Shown in pieces: positions 27,620-35,683 of a stretch of DNA of 64,000 bases (position 1 is the first letter of the stretch; the number at the start of each line of letters is the position of its first letter). The translations under genes were made by a program, and so were the position numbers. The DNA is from Acidobacteriota bacterium (GTDB lineage Bacteria > Pseudomonadota > Alphaproteobacteria > Caulobacterales > Hyphomonadaceae). Below the pieces are notes generated by a model. The model was not told the DNA's origin. It worked only from the letters and a program-made list of their open reading frames with translations, and ran no database searches. Location: assembly GCA_016712445.1 (NCBI GenBank), contig JADJRB010000010.1, positions 1-64,000 of the forward strand, given 5' to 3'.

Positions 27620-28258
27620 ATGTCGCAAACCCCTCCTCCTCCGGACGAAACCACCAGCAGCCTCGTCTCGCGCACCCGCGAACTGGTCGCCGGCCTTGTC
27701 GCATTCGTCTTCAATGTCCTGCACGATGCCCCGCCCGGCCCGATGACCCTTGCGCAAATCCGCCTTTTCCTCCGTACCGTGATCAAGCCCGGCGAAGCCC
27801 TCATCCGCCGCGCCATCTACCTGCTCGCCGCAAAACTGCCTACACCAGCGCCGCGCGCAGCCACTGTCCGCGCCGCCGCACCCGTGCGCACGCCTCAAAC
27901 GCAAACACCCCGACGCCTCATCCCCGCCTTCCGCCTCACCGAACCCGCGGGCCTCGCCCGCCCCGGCAAGCCCGGCCAGGCTCCGCCGCCCCGCACCGGC
28001 GCCGCGCCAGACGTCTACGCCCTCTCGGAAAAATTCGTGCGCCGCCTCGCCGCGCTCCAGGCCGCCTGCGCCGACCCGGACAAGTTCGCCCGCCTGCTGC
28101 GCCGCCGTCTCGCCCGCCGCCGCCTGCCCGCCTTGCCGCTCGCTCTGCGCCCACCCTCCGGCATCACGCAAAGCCGCAGCCCGGAAACGAAATCCCTCTA
28201 TGCCAGCCTCGCCCAGGCCGCGAACGCCGCCTGGCCAAAGCTACGCAACACTTCCTGA
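27620..28258 (+). CDS. Hypothetical Ala/Pro/Arg-rich protein (212 aa)
   Basis: I do not recognise this protein. It begins MSQTPPPPDETTSSLVSRTR, has a possible amphipathic or weakly hydrophobic segment (ELVAGLVAFVFNVLHDAPPG), a Pro/Thr/Arg-rich middle and an Arg-rich helix (KFARLLRRRLARRRLPALPL). The gene is boxed by two copies of the same palindromic repeat. An overlapping minus-strand frame is almost as long, so strand choice rests on the start position and GC3 pattern and is not certain. Confidence 0.45.
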   Translation: MSQTPPPPDETTSSLVSRTRELVAGLVAFVFNVLHDAPPGPMTLAQIRLFLRTVIKPGEALIRRAIYLLAAKLPTPAPRAATVRAAAPVRTPQTQTPRRLIPAFRLTEPAGLARPGKPGQAPPPRTGAAPDVYALSEKFVRRLAALQAACADPDKFARLLRRRLARRRLPALPLALRPPSGITQSRSPETKSLYASLAQAANAAWPKLRNTS

Positions 28259-28348
28259 TCCGCCTACAGATTAAATTAAAATCGCCGGAAGACCCGAAGG
28301 GTCTCTCCGGACACAAGCGCTGCCCCCCACGCCTCGGGCACGCCAACC

Positions 28349-28410
28349 CCTCTCCCGCGCGCGGGAGAGGAGGGACCCATTGCGAAGCAATGGGAGGTGA
28401 GGGCCTTTCT
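28349..28410. repeat. Palindromic repeat unit, copy B
   Basis: The same 22-bp palindrome as copy A (28349-28370) is followed by an 8-bp hairpin CCCATTGC-GAA-GCAATGGG (28376-28394) and GGTGAGGGCCT. Second-hairpin sequences differ between copies but keep stem length and 3-nt loop. Confidence 0.8.
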
Positions 28411-28426
28411 TGTCTGGCTGTGCGCC

Positions 28427-29200
28427 TTAAGTCACCGAGCCGTAATCCGCCCCGGCCGCCGCAAACCAGTCGCGCCAGAACATCTTCACGTCGCCCAGCG
28501 GCAGCGCATATTGCTGGCGCGGCACGATCCGCGCCACCACTTCCACGCCCTCGAGCCCCGCCCGCATGTCGGCCAGCGGCGACTCCGCCCAGGCCTCGCT
28601 GTCGGCGCCGCTCTTGTACATCGAGAAGCCCGGCGAATGCTGCATCAGGTCCGACACCAGGATCAGCCGCCGCGCCGGCACGTTGGGCCGGAAATCCGGC
28701 CGGTCCGCCAGCGTGTACATCGCCTCCATCAGCGGCGAGCTTGGCGCCACGGTGTCGCGCAGCGCTTCGTCCGTGCGCGCCATCAGCGGCGTGTGGAACT
28801 TCTTCTCCCACGCCTGCTGGATCATCTTCGGGTTCTGGAAGATCGGGTTCGCTTCCGCCGCGCTGCCAGGCGAGCAGGCTGTGAACACCTGCACCGGATC
28901 ATACGGCGAGGCCGAATTCGGCACCAGCACGGTCAGCCGGCCGTACCGCACGAGGCTGCGCGCCTCGCCGTCCAGCAGGCTGCGCACCCAGTCGAGATCG
29001 GTCGCGTTGAACGGATCCGACTGGTCGACCAGCACGATCGTGTGCGACGGGTCTTCCCGGTCGAGCCGGCACCCTGTCTCCGCATCGGTACCCGGCGGCT
29101 GATGGATGGCCGCCGCCGCAAACAGTCCGAACACGGACGTCAGCATCAGCGCAATCGCGCTGCGCCAGAACCACGGACCCCGTTCCCTGCGCCTTGCCAT
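28427..29200 (-). CDS. Uncharacterised exported vWA-like protein
   Basis: The 257-aa protein starts MARRRERGPWFWRSAIALML with one membrane anchor near residues 12-30, then a periplasmic part. HTIVLVDQSDPFNATDLDWV near residue 55 resembles the first strand and metal site of von Willebrand A domains, and RRLILVSDLMQHSPGFSMYK near 175 resembles the later ILVSD strand. No named family is recognised. It starts just 3 bp after the membrane gene at 29204, in the same direction, so the two form an operon and probably one envelope complex. Confidence 0.7.
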   Translation of the reverse strand: MARRRERGPWFWRSAIALMLTSVFGLFAAAAIHQPPGTDAETGCRLDREDPSHTIVLVDQSDPFNATDLDWVRSLLDGEARSLVRYGRLTVLVPNSASPYDPVQVFTACSPGSAAEANPIFQNPKMIQQAWEKKFHTPLMARTDEALRDTVAPSSPLMEAMYTLADRPDFRPNVPARRLILVSDLMQHSPGFSMYKSGADSEAWAESPLADMRAGLEGVEVVARIVPRQQYALPLGDVKMFWRDWFAAAGADYGSVT

Positions 29201-29203
29201 GTC

Positions 29204-30778
29204 CTACCCCGCCTTCTTGGCATCGCCGGACGCTTTCGCGTCCCGCACCCGGCCGATCTCCTCGGCCACTTTCTTCTCGATCGACGACAGGCCCTGCTGC
29301 ACCTGCTGGATATGCGTCTCCAGCCATTCGCGCGTCAGGTTCAGCGCCATCACGTTCTGGTCGATCACCTTGATCGCCGCATTCGCCTGCGCCCGTTCCT
29401 TCGACGTGTCGAAGGGCGGCAATTGCGGCGTGATGATCTCGTCGAAATAGGCCGGGCACGCCGCCTGCTCGCCCAGCTTGTCGCGCAAGCTGTTGCGCAT
29501 CCGCCGGTGCGCCTGCCGGTAGGCCACCTTCAGCCCGCGCTCCTGGTCCGCCGCCTTCGCGGCAATCGCCACAGCGATGTCCCGGCGCGATTCCAGCACG
29601 TTCATGGCCTTCTCGATTTCGCGCTTCGCCGCCGCATGGCGCGACAGCTGCGTCTCGAACCACATCCGGCTGTTGGTGAAATAGGCCGACAGGTCGCCCC
29701 TCAGGTCCTCGCGCAATTGCTGGCGATGCTCGTAGGCCTTGCGCTCCTTGCGCCAGACCCGGCCATAACCCGGATACGGGTCGGAAATGCGGTCATAGCC
29801 CTCATACACGGCCAGCGCGTGGATCGTCAGCCCAAGGATCAGCAGCGCCAGTGCCACGAAGCTGTCAAAGCCGACAATGTTCGGGAACATGTCCTTCACC
29901 ACCAGGCCCGGCGGGATCTGGAACATCGAGAAATCGCCCATCCGGCCTTCCGCTTCCGCCAGCACCAGCCCGGTCTCCACCGCATCGCGGAAATGCGCGA
30001 CGAAGAAGTTCAGGAAAATGCCGGTCAGGATGCAGACACCGGCAATCACGCCGCCCATCACCTTCGCCGGCATCGCCGGATGGTTCAGGTAGCGCAGCCC
30101 GAAGAAGCCGGCCGTCACACCAAACAGCACGTTCACGGCAGACACACCGAACGCCACCAGCAAGCCGCCCAGAAGGCCCGCCGATTGCGCGTCCTTGAAC
30201 AGCAGCGCGTTGAAGGCGCCCTCCACCAGCATGATGAACACGAGGATGGCGATCGCCTGCTCCACGTTTTTCTTGATGTCCGGTGTGCGCTGGCCGAGGC
30301 GCTCGCCGTGGCGTTCCTTGAACGCCTGCAGCTCGATGATCGCCGCCGAATGGCGTTCCTTCGCATCGTTGGAATCGTCGGTCTCGTAATGGCGGTATTC
30401 GTGCTCTTCCGCCTTGATCGCCTCGCGCAGCTGATCGGCATGAATGTCCGCCGGCGCGGTGTCGTGGATATAGTTGCGCACGCCCGCAGCCGTCGTCGAC
30501 ATCCAGGTCGTCGTGCCCCGGCGCACCTCCTCGGCCCGCTCGGCGATCAGCTGTTCGCGCTCGCTCCACTGGTCCTGCGTCATCGCCTCGGACGACGGCA
30601 ACGCATCCGCCGCATCCTTGCGCGCTTCCTTGCGCGTGATCCCCCGGCTGAGCCCCAGCTCGCCCTTGGCGCGCTTGCCTCTCAGTCCGTGGTCAGACAA
30701 TTCATTGCGCCCCTGCAGCGGAACGATCCGCTTCGGGCATCCGATGTCCGTGCCCCAGCGCACAGTCTTCTTGCTCAT
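29204..30778 (-). CDS. Uncharacterised multi-pass membrane protein with coiled-coil ends
   Basis: ATG 30778 gives a 524-aa protein (MSKKTVRWGTDIGCPKRIVP); codons upstream look non-coding. An Arg/Lys/Glu-rich N-terminal helix region precedes four or five membrane segments (AIAILVFIMLVEGAFNALLF; GLLGGLLVAFGVSAVNVLFG; VMGGVIAGVCILTGIFLNFF; FVALALLILGLTIHALAVYE) and a long helical C-terminus (ESRRDIAVAIAAKAADQERG). No enzyme motif is visible. It is coupled to the vWA-like gene downstream. Function unknown. Confidence 0.75.
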   Translation of the reverse strand: MSKKTVRWGTDIGCPKRIVPLQGRNELSDHGLRGKRAKGELGLSRGITRKEARKDAADALPSSEAMTQDQWSEREQLIAERAEEVRRGTTTWMSTTAAGVRNYIHDTAPADIHADQLREAIKAEEHEYRHYETDDSNDAKERHSAAIIELQAFKERHGERLGQRTPDIKKNVEQAIAILVFIMLVEGAFNALLFKDAQSAGLLGGLLVAFGVSAVNVLFGVTAGFFGLRYLNHPAMPAKVMGGVIAGVCILTGIFLNFFVAHFRDAVETGLVLAEAEGRMGDFSMFQIPPGLVVKDMFPNIVGFDSFVALALLILGLTIHALAVYEGYDRISDPYPGYGRVWRKERKAYEHRQQLREDLRGDLSAYFTNSRMWFETQLSRHAAAKREIEKAMNVLESRRDIAVAIAAKAADQERGLKVAYRQAHRRMRNSLRDKLGEQAACPAYFDEIITPQLPPFDTSKERAQANAAIKVIDQNVMALNLTREWLETHIQQVQQGLSSIEKKVAEEIGRVRDAKASGDAKKAG

Positions 30779-31051
30779 CGCCAGTCCTTCGTGCCGTAAA
30801 TCCAAGGGCCTCCCATCAGGCCATACCCAAGCGTGGGCGCCGACACTTGACAGAGTCTGAACGTAAACAGCGCATGCCAAAATCGTAATGTTCGTTAACT
30901 GAGCAAAATGTAATGCGCTCCGGGCCCGCGCATTCCGTGCATTTTCATGGGCTTATCCCCCGGCTGTAGCCGTCAGGACACATCCCGCGGAAAAGTCGCG
31001 CAGTAAGGCTTTGCTAACGCCTGTGGCCAAACGAAGGAGCCGGGCGCCAGA

Positions 31052-31975
31052 TCAGGCGCGGCTGCATACGATTTCGAGCAGCGCATTGCCCGACTGGTAG
31101 GCTGCGAAAATGTCCCCGCTCGGCAGGTATCCGAACGGCAGGCCGATGCGCCGCGCTTCGGATTCAAACCCAGCCCGCCAGGTATGCGTCGTCTCGGCGC
31201 CGGACAGTGCAAGCCCGCGCAGCGGCGCCATCACCCGGTCGGTCAGGAACGGGTCATCGCTCAACGAATACAGCATCTCGTGCCGGAACGTGTCCGAATG
31301 GATCACCGAGCCGACGCCCCACGCCGCTTCGATATCACCCATGCTGTCGCGCACGAATGACAGGTCGCCGGGGCTCTTCTGCGCAATCGCCTCATAGAAC
31401 CATTTCGCGCCGAACCGCTTCGCAATCTGGCGCAGTGCTTCCAGCGACAGGCGCGCACCCGCCGGGTTTTGCAGCGCCTGCGCCAGCAGCGGCCCGAACC
31501 AAGGCGGCCGGAACTCGCCGAGGATGTCGCGGTTGAACACGCAGTTCACATACAGCGAATAGGTCACCCTCGGCGTCGTCGCGGCAAGGCGGTACCCCAC
31601 CGGACAGGCCGACCCGATCGCCACGATGATGACGTCCTCAAGCCCCGCCTCGTCGAGGAAATGCGTCAGCAGCTGAACCTGCTCGTCGACGTCGCCCACC
31701 CGGTCGGACGCGCCGAATCCCGGCCGGCGGACCGCAAACGTCCCGAACCCGGCCGCCGCCGCATCGACGCAGAAGCCCCAGGCCGGACAGTTCGGATATT
31801 CCAGCGAGTGCAGGAAGATCAGCGGGCGCAGGCCATCCTCGCCAAACTGCATGTATTCGACCTGCCGTTTCGCCGGCCCGACCCGCGCGGTCTGCCAGAC
31901 GCGCAAGACGCGCTTGCGGTCACCGACCTGGTCCAGCCGGTTCGCGCGCGCAGGCGAAGCGATGTCTGATGGCAT
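31052..31975 (-). CDS. Alpha/beta-hydrolase-fold protein, catalytic His missing (paralogue A)
   Basis: The 307-aa sequence follows the alpha/beta-hydrolase fold: PLIFLHSLEYP where the oxyanion HG motif normally sits, AVRRPGFGASD, a nucleophile-elbow region VAIGSACPVGYRLA and an acid region LALSGAETTHTW. The elbow lacks the usual G-x-S-x-G pattern, and the position of the catalytic His reads SGDIFAAY (Asp instead of His). It probably is not a normal hydrolase; a binding or regulatory role is possible. A paralogue lies 80 bp upstream in the same direction. Confidence 0.75.
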   Translation of the reverse strand: MPSDIASPARANRLDQVGDRKRVLRVWQTARVGPAKRQVEYMQFGEDGLRPLIFLHSLEYPNCPAWGFCVDAAAAGFGTFAVRRPGFGASDRVGDVDEQVQLLTHFLDEAGLEDVIIVAIGSACPVGYRLAATTPRVTYSLYVNCVFNRDILGEFRPPWFGPLLAQALQNPAGARLSLEALRQIAKRFGAKWFYEAIAQKSPGDLSFVRDSMGDIEAAWGVGSVIHSDTFRHEMLYSLSDDPFLTDRVMAPLRGLALSGAETTHTWRAGFESEARRIGLPFGYLPSGDIFAAYQSGNALLEIVCSRA

Positions 31976-32054
31976 GCTGAGGCGTCGCTCTTTTCAAGTC
32001 TCTTCGCTGCGCCGGGTTACCACCAAAACCCTACAGCCGCTTGTACTAATTATG

Positions 32055-32996
32055 TCACGTCCGCTGCTCGACCAGGTCCAGCAAGTCCCGGTCGCTGGCA
32101 TAGGCCGAAAAGAAGCTACCCACCGGCAGGAACCGCGCCTCAATGCCGAGGCTTTCGGATTTGGCGAGGAACAGCGTGCGCCACTCGACCGGCATGTCGG
32201 CGCCGGTCAGCGCCACGCCGCGGAAGTCGGCGAGGCAGCCGGGTGCCAGCATCGGATCAGGTTCAAGCGCCTTCAGGTCGCGCCGGAACGTGTCGGCCGA
32301 AATGGCCTGGATGCAGGCCCAGGCTTCCATCAGGTCGCGGTCATTGCCGCGGATGAACTCGTGGTCGCGCGGATCGTTGTGCAACCGCTCGTAGAGCCAC
32401 TGGTAGCCCGCGCGGCGCACCACCTGTTTCAGCGCCGTCAGCGACAAGCTGGCGCCGGCGCGCGACTGCAAGGCCTGCAGGATGATGTCGCGCAGCCACG
32501 GCGCCGCGCTGCTGTTGTCTTCGGCCACGTAGCAGGGGCGCACCAGCAGGGTGTAGCTGACCTGCGGGCATTCGAGCGCCAGCCGCAGCCCGGCCGGGCG
32601 CGAGGTGCCCTCGACCACCAGTACCACGTCCCGCAGTTCGGCCTCCTCGATGAAGGCCCTCAGCAGGCGCACTTCCTCGCCGGTATCATCCACAGGGCTC
32701 GTCGCGCCGAAACCCGGCCGTCGAACCGAAATCACGCCGAAGCCCCGCTCGGCCGCATCAACGCAGAAGCCCCAGGGCGGCGCCATCGGATAATCGATGG
32801 AGTGCAGCCAGACGAGCGGGCGAAGCTCCGGCCGGCCGAAGCGCATGTACTCGACATGCCGCCCCTCCGATTCCACGAACCCGGTCTGCCAGACGCGCAG
32901 CACGCGGGTGCGGCTGCCAATCCGGTCGCGGATCAGCCGCTCACCGGCCGACGCGGGCCGTTCGCCCGGCGGAGAGGCGGCAATGCGTTTGGCCAA
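32055..32996 (-). CDS. Alpha/beta-hydrolase-fold protein, catalytic His missing (paralogue B)
   Basis: The 313-aa protein is a clear tandem paralogue of the gene at 31052: shared blocks include RVLRVWQT, VEYMRFG, WGFCVDAA and VRRPGFGA. The nucleophile elbow reads VVEGTSRPAGLRLAL, with Thr at the aligned serine position, and the terminal His is replaced by Ser (VGSFFSAY), while the acid region LTGADMPVEW is kept. Both copies thus lost the triad in different ways. No signal peptide. Family-level function is unknown to me. Confidence 0.75.
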   Translation of the reverse strand: MAKRIAASPPGERPASAGERLIRDRIGSRTRVLRVWQTGFVESEGRHVEYMRFGRPELRPLVWLHSIDYPMAPPWGFCVDAAERGFGVISVRRPGFGATSPVDDTGEEVRLLRAFIEEAELRDVVLVVEGTSRPAGLRLALECPQVSYTLLVRPCYVAEDNSSAAPWLRDIILQALQSRAGASLSLTALKQVVRRAGYQWLYERLHNDPRDHEFIRGNDRDLMEAWACIQAISADTFRRDLKALEPDPMLAPGCLADFRGVALTGADMPVEWRTLFLAKSESLGIEARFLPVGSFFSAYASDRDLLDLVEQRT

Positions 32997-33163
32997 AACA
33001 TCCCCCTTCCGGTCCGGTCACATACGGACGGTATGTAAACGACTCGCACGTCGGAGGCGATATTGAGATACGGCAATCCGCAGCTTGATGGCAGGAAATT
33101 TCGATCAATACGGGAAATCCCGTAACAAGCGGGCCCGCGGCATTTCAGTTCTGAAGGGCCGCC

Positions 33164-35239
33164 TTACTTTCCAGCAGGCGGCGCGACGGCCGGTGCCTCC
33201 GCGAACGGACGGATGCCGAAATAGGGATAGATCTCGCTGGGGAAGTAGACCGTGTCGCCTTTCGAGACCATGCGGATGGTCTTGATCGCCTTCAGGTCCT
33301 CGACCGGATTGCCGGGCACGAGGAAGAAGTCGGCGAACCGGCGAGGCTCGATCGAGCCGAGCTCGGCGCCGAGGCCCATGTACTCGGCCTCCTCATAGGT
33401 CGCGCGGGCGAGGATCTCGGCCGGCGTGAAGCCGACATTCTGATAGAGCTCCAGTTCCCGGTGCAGCGTCAGCGCGCCGCCGAGGTCGGTGCCCATGACA
33501 ATGAAGATACCGCGGTCCTTCATGCGTTTCACGGTGCCGATGATCTGATCGAACGCGCCGCGATAGGCTTCGTCTTCCTCCGGCGAATTGATCGCCGACC
33601 AGGCGGCTTTCGCCTCGCGCTGCACGGCGACCGGCATGTGGTCGACATAGTCGGCCATGCCAGCCTGCGTCTCGCCATTGCGCGAGAGGAGCAGCGCCTC
33701 GTGGATCGCCACGGTCGGATCGATGGCGACGCCATTGGCCACCATCAGGTCGAGCGTGTACTTCACCTCCGGGCCATCGAGATCAACGTTCGGCAGGCGT
33801 TGCAGCGCCGTGAGGCGCAGCAGCGTGCGGGTGTCTTCCTCCGGCGTCAGCACCCAGCCAAGCATGACCTGGTTGATATGGGTCATCTCGTCATAGCCCA
33901 TCTCGATCATCGCGTTCGCATTGGTGAAGGCGGGCACGTGGCCGGTGACATGCAGGCCGCGCTCCTTGGCGCGCGCGATGACTGCGGGAATCCAGAGCGG
34001 GTTCATCGAGTTGTAGATCTTGATCGACCAGAACTCACCCTGGTCGGCATACCAGTCGACGGCGGCAACGGCCTCTTCTTCGCTGGTGACGAGGATGCCG
34101 TTGTTCGAATTGAACGGGCTCTTGCCTTCGATGAAGCCGGAGCGCACGACGCGGGGGCCCGCCAGCGTCCCCGCCTCGATCTTGGTGATCAGTTCACTGA
34201 GCACTTCATTGTCGTTGCCCATGTCGCGCATCAGCGTCACGCCGGCGGCAATGTTCTTCAAGGCGGCGTCCTGGCCCATGTGGCCATGCATTTCGATGAG
34301 ACCCGGGACCAGCGAGCCGCCCTCCCCGTCCACCACATAGGCGCCGGTCGTGTCTGCCGTGCCGGCGGTGACCGACTGGATGACGCCGTCCTCGACGATG
34401 ACGGTCGACAGGCCCGTCATCGCCTTCGCTTTGGGATCGAATATGTGAACGTTGGTGATCGCCAACGGCGCATCGAACTTGTGAGCGGTCTCGGCCTGGA
34501 TCGCCTCCAGACGCTCCGTGGACAGAGTGGTTGCCAGCTCCTTCAGTTCGGTGTCGGCCTCCTCATAACCTTCACGCACGATGACGAAGCGCGGCGAGAT
34601 GAGGGCAAAGAGCGCGTTGTCGCCGTCCAGCAGGAAATAGGTCGGGTCGACGTCATCGCCGACAAGGGCGTAGGCCGAAGCCTCGACCGGTCCGGCCGCG
34701 CCGTCGACGGTGACCGCCTTGCCGGTGGGGTTCATCGACAGGGTGCCGGCCGGCCAGGCGGGCATCTTCAGGTCTTCATCGGCGAGCAGCGCCTTGGTGT
34801 AGATCACCAATGAGTACGGCGAGCCATTCTGCGGAATGTAGATCGTAGGCTCGGTGCGCTCGGCGGTCGATGAGCCAGTCGTGTCGGTCCAACTGGAGGC
34901 GGTGCCGTCGAGGGCGAATTTTTCGTGGACCTCGTTGCCGAAGGTCGTCGCGCCGTCGATCGTCCAGCTGACCGGCAGGCCGTCCGCGCCGAGCGTGATC
35001 ATTTCGGCCATCGTGGGGCCGCGTCCGTTGTTGCGGAATTCGTAGTCGACCTTGACGCTGTCACCCTCGGTCGTCGCAACCATCTGGCCGATGGTCGTAT
35101 CGTTGAGACGCACCGACCAGGTTTCGGTCTCGGCGGCGGGCACAGCGGCGAGTTCCGCCGCCGGCGCCCCGGCCTCATGCGCGCACGCGCCCAGAACGAA
35201 CAGCGCCGCCAGCGCCGTGGAGCCAAACCGGTTCAGCAT
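33164..35239 (-). CDS. Exported amidohydrolase lipoprotein
   Basis: ATG 35239 is chosen because GGGAGGG lies 8 bases upstream and it gives a clean lipoprotein signal (LAALFVLGAC). The 691-aa protein has a novel N-terminal domain of about 280 residues, then an imidazolonepropionase-like amidohydrolase domain: LVPGLIEMHGHMGQD (metal H-x-H), HVTGHVPAFTNANAM, DEMTHINQVM and VMGTDLGGALTLHRELELY (metal Asp), ending RFADFFLVPGNPVEDLKAIK. It would act in the periplasm on a peptide or cyclic amide; the substrate is not predictable. Confidence 0.88.
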   Translation of the reverse strand: MLNRFGSTALAALFVLGACAHEAGAPAAELAAVPAAETETWSVRLNDTTIGQMVATTEGDSVKVDYEFRNNGRGPTMAEMITLGADGLPVSWTIDGATTFGNEVHEKFALDGTASSWTDTTGSSTAERTEPTIYIPQNGSPYSLVIYTKALLADEDLKMPAWPAGTLSMNPTGKAVTVDGAAGPVEASAYALVGDDVDPTYFLLDGDNALFALISPRFVIVREGYEEADTELKELATTLSTERLEAIQAETAHKFDAPLAITNVHIFDPKAKAMTGLSTVIVEDGVIQSVTAGTADTTGAYVVDGEGGSLVPGLIEMHGHMGQDAALKNIAAGVTLMRDMGNDNEVLSELITKIEAGTLAGPRVVRSGFIEGKSPFNSNNGILVTSEEEAVAAVDWYADQGEFWSIKIYNSMNPLWIPAVIARAKERGLHVTGHVPAFTNANAMIEMGYDEMTHINQVMLGWVLTPEEDTRTLLRLTALQRLPNVDLDGPEVKYTLDLMVANGVAIDPTVAIHEALLLSRNGETQAGMADYVDHMPVAVQREAKAAWSAINSPEEDEAYRGAFDQIIGTVKRMKDRGIFIVMGTDLGGALTLHRELELYQNVGFTPAEILARATYEEAEYMGLGAELGSIEPRRFADFFLVPGNPVEDLKAIKTIRMVSKGDTVYFPSEIYPYFGIRPFAEAPAVAPPAGK

Positions 35240-35683
35240 CTTGGAAACCCTCCCAATCCTTGCCAGCATTGGTGGCACAGGATGGCGAGGGTGGGAAGCA
35301 ACGATGCTGGAATTCGGACCGCCCTCTCCGCAGACCCCTGCGAAGGCAGGGGTCCAGCTCGGCCAAACCTTGCGTGCGAAGTCTGGATACCTGCTTTCGC
35401 AGGTATCTGCGGAGAGGCTCGGAAATTGATCCGCCCAAGGACGGCCCCCTCCGACTGGCCGCTGCGCGTCCAGCCACCTCCCCCGCAAGCGGGGGAGGAT
35501 AAAGGCGGCGCCCTCCTCCCCTGCGAAGCGGGGGAGGTGTCCCGAAGGGACGGAGGGGGGGCTTATTCAAGCAAAGCAGCCGCTCATCCTGAGCGAAGTC
35601 GAAGGATGGGCCACACAACCCAGCCCTGTTTTGCGCATCCTTCGACTTCGCTCAGGATGAGCGTTTCCTGTTTTGAAGCCTTA
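35240..35683. repeat. Cluster of palindromic intergenic repeats
   Basis: This gap holds no gene but at least four hairpins: GACCCCTGC/GCAGGGGTC (35333-35354), GATACCTGC/GCAGGTATC (35386-35407), CCTCCCCCGC/GCGGGGGAGG (35477-35498), and a perfect 28-bp inverted repeat (35581-35608 with 35636-35663, 27-bp spacer). The last contains the GAGCGAAGTCGAAGGATG unit that is widespread between genes of sphingomonads and relatives. The group lies between pccB and the amidohydrolase, both on the minus strand, and may terminate pccB. Confidence 0.85.

Noticed and set aside
27554..28171. A 205-codon minus-strand frame opposite the 212-aa hypothetical gene
   Set aside because: Gly/Arg-rich with no recognisable start context; the plus-strand reading was kept, with low confidence.
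28397..30799. An 800-codon plus-strand open frame opposite the membrane/vWA-like pair
   Set aside because: Composition is Arg/His/Leu-rich with no ribosome site. The minus-strand genes have a signal anchor, membrane helices and operon spacing.
33461..34813. A 450-codon plus-strand frame inside the amidohydrolase
   Set aside because: The minus-strand gene has clear metal-binding motifs and a lipobox; the plus frame is its shadow.
35581..35663. Terminal inverted repeats of an insertion sequence
   Set aside because: Only 27 bp lies between the arms and no transposase gene is present; it is a palindromic intergenic repeat.
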